DNA of 6,310 nucleotides, taken from the NCBI GenBank assembly GCA_029861825.1, contig JAOTYN010000252.1:1-6310 (forward strand). Direction: 5' to 3'. Source of the stretch: Cyclobacteriaceae bacterium. Lineage in GTDB: Bacteria; Bacteroidota; Bacteroidia; Cytophagales; Cyclobacteriaceae. The translations under genes and the position numbers were made by a program. The notes beneath the pieces were generated by a model that worked only from the letters and a program-made list of their open reading frames with translations, was not told where the DNA came from and did no database searches. This document shows positions 1-6,046 of the stretch, in pieces (position 1 is the first letter of the stretch; the number at the start of each line of letters is the position of its first letter).

Positions 1-4
1 TCAG

Positions 5-23
5 GGGTGGCCCCCGCCCACCC
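5..23. repeat. Short GC-rich inverted repeat near the window edge
   Basis: GGGTGG (5-10) and CCACCC (18-23) are perfect complements around a 7-nt loop. The plus-strand side is followed by AT-rich sequence but no real T-run, so it could be a weak terminator of a gene entering from the left or of asnS read-through. The rest of 1-144 shows no convincing gene. Confidence 0.3.
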
Positions 24-144
24 ATTTATAATTTAGCGTTTTCGAGTATCAGTAGTTGAGATTAACAAAAATCTTTAAAAGGAACTTTAGCGGCTATGGT
101 ACAACCTCGTTCCGCCAAGGTCAAACTACAAGTGTCTTTCATAA

Positions 145-1596
145 TTAAAATTCCGCATTCCCAGGTGTCCTGGGAAACGGTATAACATCGCGTATGTTGG
201 TCATGCCGGTAACGAATTGTACCAACCGTTCAAAGCCCAATCCGAAACCACTATGGGGTACGGTTCCGAATTTTCGCAATTCCAGGTACCACCACAATTC
301 TTGCTCTGGTACATTCATCTCCTTCATACGGTCTTTTAGCTGCTGCAGGCGTTCTTCACGTTGCGACCCGCCAATCACTTCACCAATTCCGGGAAACAGC
401 ACATCCATGGCTGCTACCGTTTTGCCGTCCTCGTTCATTCGCATGTAGAATGATTTTATCTCCTTAGGATAATCAAAAAGGATGACCGGTTTTTTAAAGT
501 GTTTCTCGACCAGGTAGCGTTCATGCTCGGATTGCAAATCAGTGCCCCAACCTTCGATCAGAAATTGAAATTTCTTCTTTTTATGGGGTTTAGAATTTCT
601 CAGGATCTCAATAGCTTCCGTATAGGTAACCCTTTCAAATTTATTGTCACTGACAAATTGCAGGCGCTCGATCAAGGTCATCTCTTGGCGCAAATGCTGG
701 GGCTTCTGATTTTCTTCTTCTTGGTTTCTTTTATCTAGAAAAGCCAGATCGTCCTGACAGTGTTCTAAAGCGTAGCTGGTCAGGTATTTTAGAAAATCCT
801 CCGCCAGGTCCATATTGTCATTAAGGTCGTAGAAAGCCATTTCTGGTTCGATCATCCAAAATTCTGCCAGATGTCGGGAGGTATTGGAGTTCTCTGCCCG
901 AAAAGTGGGACCAAAGGTGTAAACCAGTCCCAGGGCTTGGGCTGCCACCTCCGCCTCTAATTGACCGGAGACGGTCAAGTTGGTTTCTCGACCAAAGAAA
1001 TCCTGACTGTGATCCACTTCACTCTGTTCGGTGAGGGGTGGCCGTTGGGGGTCCAGGGTAGTAACCCGGAACATCTCCCCGGCACCTTCTGCATCAGAGC
1101 CTGTAATGATAGGAGTATGTATATTGTAAAATCCCCTTTCATGAAAGAAAGTATGCACAGCATAGATCAGGGCGTGGCGAACGCGAAATACTGCGCCGAA
1201 AGTTTGACTACGGGGTCGCAAATGAGCGATTTCCCGAAGAAATTCCAAGGAGTGTTTTTTTGGTTGCAGTGGATACATTTCCGGGTCGGCCTCTCCTAGT
1301 AACTCGATCTCTTCTGCCTGCAACTCGACAGCTTGCCCCTGGCCTTGGGAAGCTTGAAGATTCCCGCTTACCGCTAAACTGCATCCCGTATTGATTAAAC
1401 GGGTGAGGTGCTCGGCAAAGATCTGAGGGTCCCCCACTACTTGTAGGTTCTTGATGGTAGAACCGTCATTCAGGGAAATAAAGATTACGTTTTTACTTTC
1501 CCTTTTATTCCTAACCCAACCCTTCACTTTTACAGGAATATCGGCTTGATCTCCTGCAATAAGTTCCGAAATTCTGTAAGTTTTATAACCCGACAC
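145..1596 (-). CDS. asnS: Asparaginyl-tRNA synthetase
   Basis: Cytoplasmic class IIb aminoacyl-tRNA synthetase that charges tRNA-Asn with asparagine using ATP. The 483-residue product aligns along its whole length with E. coli AsnS (466 residues) from memory. It has an N-terminal OB-fold anticodon-binding domain (about 20-100, with VKGWVRNKRESKN), then the class II catalytic core: motif 2 around FRAENSNTSRHLAEFW (232-247), the EVIGGSQREERL segment (406-417), and motif 3 GFGLGFERL (450-458). HLAEFWMIEPE is typical of AsnS rather than AspRS. The extra length sits mainly in a charged insertion at about 288-305 and a lysine-rich stretch at 337-342. The start is a GTG (1594-1596): an in-frame stop lies a short way upstream with no ATG between, and the N-terminus matches the family. 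It is divergent from rpoN and has its own promoter. Confidence 0.97.
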   Translation of the reverse strand: MSGYKTYRISELIAGDQADIPVKVKGWVRNKRESKNVIFISLNDGSTIKNLQVVGDPQIFAEHLTRLINTGCSLAVSGNLQASQGQGQAVELQAEEIELLGEADPEMYPLQPKKHSLEFLREIAHLRPRSQTFGAVFRVRHALIYAVHTFFHERGFYNIHTPIITGSDAEGAGEMFRVTTLDPQRPPLTEQSEVDHSQDFFGRETNLTVSGQLEAEVAAQALGLVYTFGPTFRAENSNTSRHLAEFWMIEPEMAFYDLNDNMDLAEDFLKYLTSYALEHCQDDLAFLDKRNQEEENQKPQHLRQEMTLIERLQFVSDNKFERVTYTEAIEILRNSKPHKKKKFQFLIEGWGTDLQSEHERYLVEKHFKKPVILFDYPKEIKSFYMRMNEDGKTVAAMDVLFPGIGEVIGGSQREERLQQLKDRMKEMNVPEQELWWYLELRKFGTVPHSGFGLGFERLVQFVTGMTNIRDVIPFPRTPGNAEF

Positions 1597-1646
1597 AGGT
1601 GTAATAGAATTTGTTGAAAAATACTTAAATACTTACTTTTTGTCAC

Positions 1647-1676
1647 CAAATTTAGGACTTCAAACTATATTGCAAA
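1647..1676 (-). promoter_or_regulatory. Bacteroidota-type promoter for asnS
   Basis: Read on the minus strand, TTTG (1673-1676) is followed after 18 nt by TAAATTTG (1647-1654). This fits the Bacteroidota housekeeping consensus TTTG / TAnnTTTG with normal spacing. Initiation a few bases downstream would give a leader of roughly 45 nt before the GTG start of asnS. Confidence 0.65.
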
Positions 1677-1718
1677 TGAAGCCGTTATTATGGTGAAAAA
1701 ACGTGTGCAAATCAACTA

Positions 1719-1726
1719 TAATTTTG
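1719..1726 (+). promoter_or_regulatory. Possible upstream promoter for rpoN (-7 box)
   Basis: TAATTTTG matches the TAnnTTTG -7 consensus in the divergent asnS-rpoN intergenic region. No clear TTTG -33 element lies about 19 nt upstream, so support is the -7 box alone. Confidence 0.35.
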
Positions 1727-1756
1727 CTCTTTTAACAAAGAAACGAAGAATTATAA

Positions 1757-1764
1757 TAAATTTG
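1757..1764 (+). promoter_or_regulatory. Possible proximal promoter for the rpoN operon (-7 box)
   Basis: TAAATTTG is an exact TAnnTTTG match. It would give a leader of about 33 nt before the rpoN ATG. The -33 region holds only T-rich sequence (TTTTA near 1730-1734). It is the better placed of two candidates upstream of rpoN. Confidence 0.45.
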
Positions 1765-1803
1765 CCCCATTAAACAGGACAGGTCTATAAGCAGTTATTT
1801 GGA

Positions 1804-3243
1804 ATGCAAAAGCTTGGTTTAACTCAAAGTTTAAATCAGAAGCTCTCGCCCCAGCAGATCCAGTTCATCAAACTTTTGCAAATACCCACCGCAGAATTAG
1901 AAAACCGGATTGAAGAGGAGTTGGAGGTGAATCCTGCATTGGAGGAAGGTGCCGAGGAGCGGGAGGAAGCCGATAGTACCCAAGAAGAGGAGCCGGTTGC
2001 CGAACCGGAGGACGATGTCAATGTAGAAGATTACTTACGCGATGACGACTTCAGCGGCTATAAAATGCATGGCGATGGTAATTACGTGGAGGAAGACAGA
2101 GACCTTCCTATACCCATGGCTACTACCCTTAATGATCAGCTGATCTCACAGTTAGGATTTCTGGGACTGGATGAGCGACAGGAGCTAATCGGGAGACAAC
2201 TAATTGGAAGCATTGAGACCGACGGTTACATCCGCCGGGAGTTAGAAGCCATTATTAATGACCTGGCCTTTTCGCAAAACATTGAATCCGATGTAGAAGA
2301 GCTGGAGGAGATCCTTTCAAAAATTCAAGGGTTTGACCCTCCGGGTATTGCTGCCCGTAACCTACAAGAGTGTCTCACCTTGCAACTGGAGCGCAAGGAC
2401 GAACAATCAGTGGACGTAAAGATCGCCAAAGATATTCTTGATCATTGTTTTAATGAATTCACCAAGAAGCATTATCAGAAGATCATAAAGAAACTAGATC
2501 TGGAGTCAGAAGAACAACTAAAAGATGCTATAACTACTATCACTAAGTTGAACCCTAAGCCGGGGAGTGTTTCCACGGGGTTGGTAAAGACCCAATACCG
2601 CGTCCCGGACTTTATGATCGAGAATGACGACGGTAACCTTATTGTCACACTGAACTCCAGAAACGCCCCGGAATTGCGGGTCAGCAGATCTTATTCCGAA
2701 ATGATGGAAAGCTATAGCAAGAGCGATAAGAAGGACAAAAAGCTGAAAGAGACCGTTTCCTTTGTAAAGCAAAAGCTGGATTCTGCCAAATGGTTTATAG
2801 ATGCCATTAAACAGCGCCAGCAGACCCTGCTAAATACTATGAGTGCCATCCTGGATTTTCAATACAACTTTTTTTTGGAAGGGGATGAGAGTAAATTGAG
2901 ACCTATGATTCTCAAGGATATTGCCGCCAAGATCAACATGGACATCTCTACCGTTTCACGAGTAGCCAACAGTAAGAGCGTTCAAACTGAATTCGGAGTT
3001 TATCCACTTAAGTACTTCTTTTCGGAAGGTATTTCTACGGAATCCGGTGAAGATGTCAGCAGCCGTGAAGTAAAGCACATATTGAAAACATTTATCGAGG
3101 AAGAGGACAAGAGAAAACCCTTATCGGACGACAAACTGGAGAAATCTTTGAAAGAAAGGGGTTATAAAATAGCCCGTCGTACGGTGGCTAAATACCGGGA
3201 GCAACTGGGTATTCCGGTAGCTCGACTAAGAAAAGAACTATAG
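1804..3243 (+). CDS. rpoN: RNA polymerase sigma-54 factor
   Basis: Alternative sigma factor that directs core RNA polymerase to -24/-12 promoters and needs AAA+ enhancer-binding proteins to open them. All regions are visible in the 479 residues. A glutamine- and leucine-rich activator-interacting region I is at 1-45 (QKLGLTQSLNQKLSPQQIQF). A strongly acidic region II linker spans about 46-85. The core-binding domain spans about 105-300. A helix-turn-helix is at about 368-407 (LKDIAAKINMDISTVSRVAN). The C-terminal RpoN box ARRTVAKYRE (457-466) matches the -24-recognition consensus. The length is normal for the family. The ATG at 1804 places the conserved Q-rich segment at the N-terminus. It heads a compact three-gene plus-strand cluster; the next gene overlaps its stop by one base. 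No convincing sigma-54 promoter was seen in the window. Confidence 0.98.
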   Translation: MQKLGLTQSLNQKLSPQQIQFIKLLQIPTAELENRIEEELEVNPALEEGAEEREEADSTQEEEPVAEPEDDVNVEDYLRDDDFSGYKMHGDGNYVEEDRDLPIPMATTLNDQLISQLGFLGLDERQELIGRQLIGSIETDGYIRRELEAIINDLAFSQNIESDVEELEEILSKIQGFDPPGIAARNLQECLTLQLERKDEQSVDVKIAKDILDHCFNEFTKKHYQKIIKKLDLESEEQLKDAITTITKLNPKPGSVSTGLVKTQYRVPDFMIENDDGNLIVTLNSRNAPELRVSRSYSEMMESYSKSDKKDKKLKETVSFVKQKLDSAKWFIDAIKQRQQTLLNTMSAILDFQYNFFLEGDESKLRPMILKDIAAKINMDISTVSRVANSKSVQTEFGVYPLKYFFSEGISTESGEDVSSREVKHILKTFIEEEDKRKPLSDDKLEKSLKERGYKIARRTVAKYREQLGIPVARLRKEL

Positions 3244-3971
3244 TGTTAGCTAAGTTGGCCCATTTCATTTCTCTGGTGTTGCATCCGCTTTGGGTCCCCA
3301 CTTATCTCTTTGCAGTAATCTTTAAGTTTACCCCATCCCTGGCTACAGCCATTCCACAGGAATCCATGCCGCAGTTCCTGGTTTTGGTTTTTATTTTGAC
3401 GGGTATCATTCCGTTAGTTACCATTGTGGTAATGCGCTTCCCTTATTTATTGCTAAGGGCCAGGCTGTGGAATACCCGGCGGATTTTAGGGATCAGTCAG
3501 CAGCGGGCCTTGTTTTCCATGCGTGGGCAATTACAGGAGGTACGCCGCAATTCGCTGATACAGAATTTCAACCTATCGGAGCGTACCGAACGGGTAATAC
3601 CCTTTTTTATGATAACCATCTTTTATGTGGCCGTTTGTGTGATGCTAAGTGGGCAACTGGGCTGGGAAAGTTTTTTCATCATAGCCATGATGACCGTGGC
3701 CTTCACCAGCCTGGTAGTCTCTATGGTTACGCTATTCTGGAAGATTAGCGTTCACAGCGTGGCTATTAGCAGCCTGGTGGGTTTTTTAATGTCGGCCTTA
3801 CTGGTAAGGGCAGAGACCTCATTACTAGTACCATTGGCTATGAGCATCATAGCTGGAGGATTTGTGATGTCATCGCGTCTTTACCTCAATGCGCACACCC
3901 CCAGGCAGGTGGGTTGGGGTTCGTTAACCGGTTTTATTATTAGCTTTGTAGTTTCCTACTGGTACTTTTAA
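3243..3971 (+). CDS. PAP2-like integral membrane protein
   Basis: A 242-residue inner-membrane protein with about six or seven predicted transmembrane segments (about 10-28, 45-66, 118-137, 142-164, 172-188, 194-210, 223-240). The C-terminal half resembles the PAP2 phosphatase fold: K167 and H171 in KISVHS, then SRLYLNAH (211-218), close to the SR-x5-H catalytic motif. The usual PSGH is replaced by ISVHS, and the Asp expected after the last His appears to be Gln (Q222), so phosphatase activity is uncertain. A basic stretch of about 30 residues (72-102, rich in Arg) lies between the second membrane segment and the SERTERVIP segment. The start is GTG at 3243-3245, whose first base is the last base of the rpoN stop (TAGTG), which suggests translational coupling. 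A role in lipid phosphate metabolism is inference only. Confidence 0.85.
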   Translation: MLAKLAHFISLVLHPLWVPTYLFAVIFKFTPSLATAIPQESMPQFLVLVFILTGIIPLVTIVVMRFPYLLLRARLWNTRRILGISQQRALFSMRGQLQEVRRNSLIQNFNLSERTERVIPFFMITIFYVAVCVMLSGQLGWESFFIIAMMTVAFTSLVVSMVTLFWKISVHSVAISSLVGFLMSALLVRAETSLLVPLAMSIIAGGFVMSSRLYLNAHTPRQVGWGSLTGFIISFVVSYWYF

Positions 3972-3972
3972 T

Positions 3973-4758
3973 ATGAGCAAAAATCAATATCTGACGGCCG
4001 CCCATGAGCATGGAATAGCCACCATCACCATGAATCGCCCCGAAGTCTACAACGCCTTTAACGACGGACTCACTTATGAGTTGCAAGGGGCTTTAAAAGC
4101 AGCAAAAAAGGACAAAGAAGTAAGGGTGATCGTCATAACCGGATCTGGCAAAGCCTTTAGTTCCGGGCAGGACCTTAAGGACCACGCTGCTCATGAAGGC
4201 CGTCCTTTTTCCGAAAGTCTGCATAAACGCTACAATCCTATTATCAAGTCCTTGCGTAAGATCCCCAAACCGGTTATTTGCCGTCTCAATGGGGTGGCCG
4301 CGGGAGCGGGGTGTTCCCTGGCATTGGCCTGCGATATCATTTTAGCTGCTGAGGAGGCCATTCTGATCGAGGTGTTTGTTAATATCGGGCTGGTACTGGA
4401 CTCAGGTTCCAGCTATTTTCTACCGCGAGTTTTAGGTTATAACAGGGCCTTTGAAATCAGTACCATGGGCACCAAGGTCACCGCAAACCAAGCGCTGGAT
4501 TGGGGGATGGTCAATGCCGTGGTCCCGCTGGAGGAACTGGACCAATTGGTAAAGAAGTACACCGACTATTACGTACAAGCTCCCACCAAGGCTATTGGCA
4601 TGATGAAACGGATGCTAAATAAATCCTATGGTTCGAGTCTAAAAGAAGTATTGCAATTTGAAGCCTATTATCAGGACAAGGCAGGGGCTACCAAGGATCA
4701 TAAAGAGGGGGTAACAGCTTTCTCAGAAAAACGTTCTCCGCAGTTTAAAGGCAGTTAG
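3973..4758 (+). CDS. Enoyl-CoA hydratase/isomerase, PaaG-like
   Basis: Cytoplasmic crotonase-superfamily enzyme acting on acyl-CoA thioesters. The 261-residue product resembles E. coli PaaG (ring-1,2-epoxyphenylacetyl-CoA isomerase) along its length. It has NRPEVYNAFND (21-31), the first oxyanion-hole segment AFSSGQDL (61-68), PKPVICRLNGVAAGAG (98-113) with the second oxyanion glycine, and the family ending KEGVTAFSEKRSPQF. In GLVLDSGSS, D143 aligns with the catalytic Asp of PaaG (GLIPDCGG), while the usual Glu of classic hydratases is not evident. That favours an isomerase of the PaaG group. No other phenylacetate-pathway genes are in the window, so the physiological substrate is open and could be a fatty acyl-CoA. 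The ATG lies one base after the stop of the PAP2-like gene. Confidence 0.9.
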   Translation: MSKNQYLTAAHEHGIATITMNRPEVYNAFNDGLTYELQGALKAAKKDKEVRVIVITGSGKAFSSGQDLKDHAAHEGRPFSESLHKRYNPIIKSLRKIPKPVICRLNGVAAGAGCSLALACDIILAAEEAILIEVFVNIGLVLDSGSSYFLPRVLGYNRAFEISTMGTKVTANQALDWGMVNAVVPLEELDQLVKKYTDYYVQAPTKAIGMMKRMLNKSYGSSLKEVLQFEAYYQDKAGATKDHKEGVTAFSEKRSPQFKGS

Positions 4759-4776
4759 AAAAAGCAGTTAGAAAAG
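4751..4776. repeat. 13-bp tandem duplication across two convergent stop codons
   Basis: GCAGTTAGAAAA occurs at 4751-4762 and again at 4764-4775, a tandem repeat with 13-bp period. The first copy supplies the TAG of the hydratase gene and the second supplies, on the other strand, the TAA of the convergent beta-barrel gene. No hairpin terminator was seen in the 9-bp gap. Confidence 0.8.
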
Positions 4777-5454
4777 ATTAAAGGCAATCCCGAATTGATT
4801 TTGGGTGGCATTAGTACCCTCCGGGCCCTTACCGCTTTTAAACAGTTTGTTAAGACCCCAATAATAATAGAGACTGATACCGGCTACTCCCACATTGACC
4901 TGTGCGCCATATCGGAAGCGATTCAATTCGTAATTGTCCTTCAGTTTCATGATGTTGGTCTCGCCGTCGAGTTCGTATTTCACCTTAGTATGACTACTCA
5001 TTAATACCCCAACTTTTCCGCCTACACCTATTTTCACGCTGCTCTTAAAGTCGTCCTTGTTTATATGAAAGCGAAATTCCAGAGGCACTTCAAAGTAAGT
5101 GGTGGCCAACTTGGTTTTCTTGACCTCTCCAAACTCCGCAAATTCCAGGGGTACCAGCTCCACAGTATTTCCGGCGCGTTGCAAGGTGACCTCATCATCG
5201 AACGACAGTTTGTCGGTGCTGATACCGAAGCCCGGATGGAAGGAGACCCGGGATTCGCCTAATCTCAAAGCGTACATGTAATGGACGTTAAAGGTTTTAG
5301 AACCCCACAGTCCTAATCCCATATTGGACGGTTCATCCACCAGATAGTTCGATCCTATTTGTACTCTCAAAGCTCCCGGCAGGTCCGGCGATGGGCTTTG
5401 AGCCCATAGAGAGGTGCTCATCAGCAAACCTAAAGCAGTGGTCAATAATCTCAT
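4768..5454 (-). CDS. Outer-membrane beta-barrel protein
   Basis: A 228-residue exported protein predicted to sit in the outer membrane. Residues 1-18 form a Sec signal peptide (MRLLTTALGLLMSTSLWA) with likely cleavage before Q19; there is no lipobox Cys. The mature part is a run of amphipathic strands with alternating hydrophobic residues, such as ALRVQIGSNYLV, TTYFEVPLEFRFHI, SVKIGVGGKVGVLM, YGAQVNVGVAGISLYYYWG, and a last strand FGIAFNLF ending in Phe, the usual barrel-insertion signature. It resembles the small porin-like OMP_b-brl families of Bacteroidota. The fold also resembles PorT/SprT of the type IX secretion system, but I see no specific support for that and give no symbol. It converges on the hydratase gene, 9 bp between stops, and has its own promoter. 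Confidence 0.87.
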   Translation of the reverse strand: MRLLTTALGLLMSTSLWAQSPSPDLPGALRVQIGSNYLVDEPSNMGLGLWGSKTFNVHYMYALRLGESRVSFHPGFGISTDKLSFDDEVTLQRAGNTVELVPLEFAEFGEVKKTKLATTYFEVPLEFRFHINKDDFKSSVKIGVGGKVGVLMSSHTKVKYELDGETNIMKLKDNYELNRFRYGAQVNVGVAGISLYYYWGLNKLFKSGKGPEGTNATQNQFGIAFNLF

Positions 5455-5482
5455 GAAAACTATTCTTTGAAAATTATGCGGG

Positions 5483-5490
5483 CAAAGATA
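5483..5490 (-). promoter_or_regulatory. Promoter -7 box for the beta-barrel gene
   Basis: On the minus strand the sequence is TATCTTTG, an exact TAnnTTTG match, about 28 nt upstream of the ATG at 5454. The -33 region is AT-rich without a clean TTTG. Confidence 0.55.
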
Positions 5491-5543
5491 CTATTTATGC
5501 GTTATAAATAATGTTTCTTTTTTCATAAAGCTAATTTATTATT

Positions 5544-5551
5544 TACATTTG
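5544..5551 (+). promoter_or_regulatory. Promoter -7 box reading into the tRNA-Arg locus
   Basis: TACATTTG matches TAnnTTTG and is followed by GC, as is usual. A TTTC (5521-5524) lies 19 nt upstream as a near-consensus -33 element. The first tRNA fragment begins about 73 bp downstream and the intact tRNA about 485 bp downstream. No TAnnTTTG was found immediately upstream of the intact tRNA, so this is the best candidate promoter for the whole locus. Confidence 0.55.
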
Positions 5552-5589
5552 CAGCCCTGATTAACATTTTTTTAACACCGGGTAAAAGG

Positions 5590-5604
5590 CCTGGTGGAAC
5601 CAGG
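5590..5604 (+). repeat. Short hairpin in the leader of the tRNA locus
   Basis: CCTGGT (5590-5595) and ACCAGG (5599-5604) form a perfect 6-bp stem with a 3-nt loop. No T-run follows, so it is not a standard terminator. It would lie in the 5' leader of a transcript begun near 5558. Confidence 0.4.
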
Positions 5605-5623
5605 AACATAAGTCTTTAGTAAA

Positions 5624-5671
5624 TGGACCCGTAGCATAACCTGCCTCCGGCAGGCAGGCTAGATAGGCACC
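5624..5671 (+). pseudogene. tRNA-Arg 5' fragment, copy 1, interrupted by a palindrome
   Basis: TGGACCCGTAGCATAAC (5624-5640) is identical to the start of the intact tRNA-Arg (6036-6052). A 19-bp palindromic insert follows, then CTAGATAGGCACC (5659-5671), a decayed version of CTGGATAGTGCACC from the tRNA D-arm. Similarity stops before the anticodon arm, so it cannot make a tRNA. It is the most decayed of the copies and so probably the oldest insertion. Confidence 0.8.
5640..5658. repeat. GC-rich palindrome, form A (19 bp, imperfect)
   Basis: CCTGCCTCCGGCAGGCAGG is the form B palindrome at 5757-5776 minus one G in the left arm. It sits in the D-loop of tRNA fragment 1, just after the base matching position 6052 of the intact gene. 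The GC content stands out against an AT-rich surrounding. Confidence 0.85.
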
Positions 5672-5703
5672 AAAGATGATGGTGTTTAGTAATTGGGGAA
5701 GTA

Positions 5704-5732
5704 ATAATAACGAAAGAAGTATAATAACGAAA
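5704..5732 (+). repeat. 12-bp direct repeat upstream of tRNA fragment 2
   Basis: ATAATAACGAAA occurs at 5704-5715 and 5721-5732, a 17-bp period. It is AT-rich and may be slippage; function unknown. Confidence 0.6.
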
Positions 5733-5796
5733 TTGGACCCGTAGCATAACTGGATACCTGCCTGCCGGCAGGCAGGGTGCACCTGACGATATTCAG
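5732..5796 (+). pseudogene. tRNA-Arg 5' fragment, copy 2, interrupted by a palindrome
   Basis: Positions 5732-5756 are identical to 6034-6058, including three bases upstream of the tRNA. A 20-bp palindrome follows, then GTGCACCTGAC (5777-5787), identical to 6059-6069. Removing the palindrome gives the first 33 nt of the tRNA without a mismatch, through the 5' strand of the anticodon stem. The following bases can still close a short CTGA/TCAG stem (5783-5786 with 5793-5796) with a 6-nt loop, but the anticodon and the whole T-arm and 3' acceptor strand are missing. Its perfect identity suggests a recent duplication. Confidence 0.88.
5757..5776. repeat. GC-rich perfect palindrome, form B (20 bp)
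   Basis: CCTGCCTGCCGGCAGGCAGG is a perfect 20-bp palindrome. It is inserted cleanly in the D-loop sequence between the bases matching 6058 and 6059 of the intact tRNA, with no visible target duplication. From memory, this family of palindromes is common in Bacteroidota genomes and often lies near small GIY-YIG genes; I cannot cite a source. Confidence 0.92.
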
Positions 5797-5800
5797 TGTG

Positions 5801-6046
5801 ATGAAATATTATGTTTACGTGATTTATAGCGATTCCAATCAGAGTAGGTATATTGGAATAAGTAAGGATCCTGAAAGTCGCTTAAAGGATCACAATTACG
5901 GAAGAAACAAATCAACCAGGCCATATAGACCTTGGAGATTGGTTTTCCAGGAGGCATTGCCATCTAGGAAGGAAGCAAGGAAGCGAGAGAAATACTTAAA
6001 GTCAGGAATAGGTAGAGAATTCCTGTACAAATTATTGGACCCGTAG
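5801..6046 (+). CDS. Small GIY-YIG nuclease (URI/UPF0213 type)
   Basis: An 81-residue single-domain GIY-YIG endonuclease. The first motif appears as YVYVIYS (4-10, with Tyr in place of Gly), the second as YIGIS (17-21). The helix Arg is R27 (ESRLKDHNYG), and the likely metal-binding Glu is E63 in EARKREKYLKSG. GREFLYKLL at the end is typical of the family. Active-site residues appear intact, so it may be functional. It starts at ATG 5801; a longer GTG start at 5777 would begin inside the tRNA fragment and add eight residues with no family match. The stop TAG (6044-6046) and the last two codons (GAC CCG) lie inside the intact tRNA gene. Its codon use appears more AT-rich than the core genes to its left. 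Substrate unknown; a role in moving the palindrome or tRNA repeats is inference. Confidence 0.88.
   Translation: MKYYVYVIYSDSNQSRYIGISKDPESRLKDHNYGRNKSTRPYRPWRLVFQEALPSRKEARKREKYLKSGIGREFLYKLLDP

Larger units (their letters stand above)
5732..6033 (+). mobile_element. Candidate GIY-YIG element inserted at the 5' half of tRNA-Arg
   Basis: The unit runs from one copy of the tRNA 5' end (5732) to the next (6034), a 302-bp period. It contains the palindrome-bearing tRNA fragment and one nuclease gene. The direct repeats are the tRNA 5' half itself, so insertion left an intact tRNA downstream. That is the 5' mirror of how integrases restore tRNA 3' ends. No transposase or integrase is present. 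Mobility is inferred from structure only; unequal recombination in a former tRNA tandem is the alternative. Confidence 0.45.

Noticed and set aside
961..1299. 112-aa plus-strand ORF inside asnS, and other long ORFs opposite asnS
   Set aside because: Shadows of the well-supported asnS frame; no recognisable protein features.
3467..3748. 93-aa plus-strand ORF inside the PAP2-like gene
   Set aside because: Out-of-frame shadow of a clear membrane protein.
4795..5281. Three plus-strand ORFs opposite the beta-barrel gene
   Set aside because: Antisense shadows; the minus-strand frame has a signal peptide and barrel pattern.
4768..5454. Naming the beta-barrel gene porT/sprT
   Set aside because: Size and barrel type fit, but no specific motif or type IX secretion neighbour supports it.
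5561..5782. 73-aa minus-strand ORF beginning MHPACRQAG
   Set aside because: It reads through the palindromes and tRNA fragments in antisense; its PACRQAG and CLPEAG stretches are just translated palindrome sequence. No domain or promoter.
5777..5800. Upstream GTG start for the GIY-YIG gene
   Set aside because: The extra eight codons are tRNA fragment sequence, and homologues as I know them begin at the MKYYVYV-like segment.
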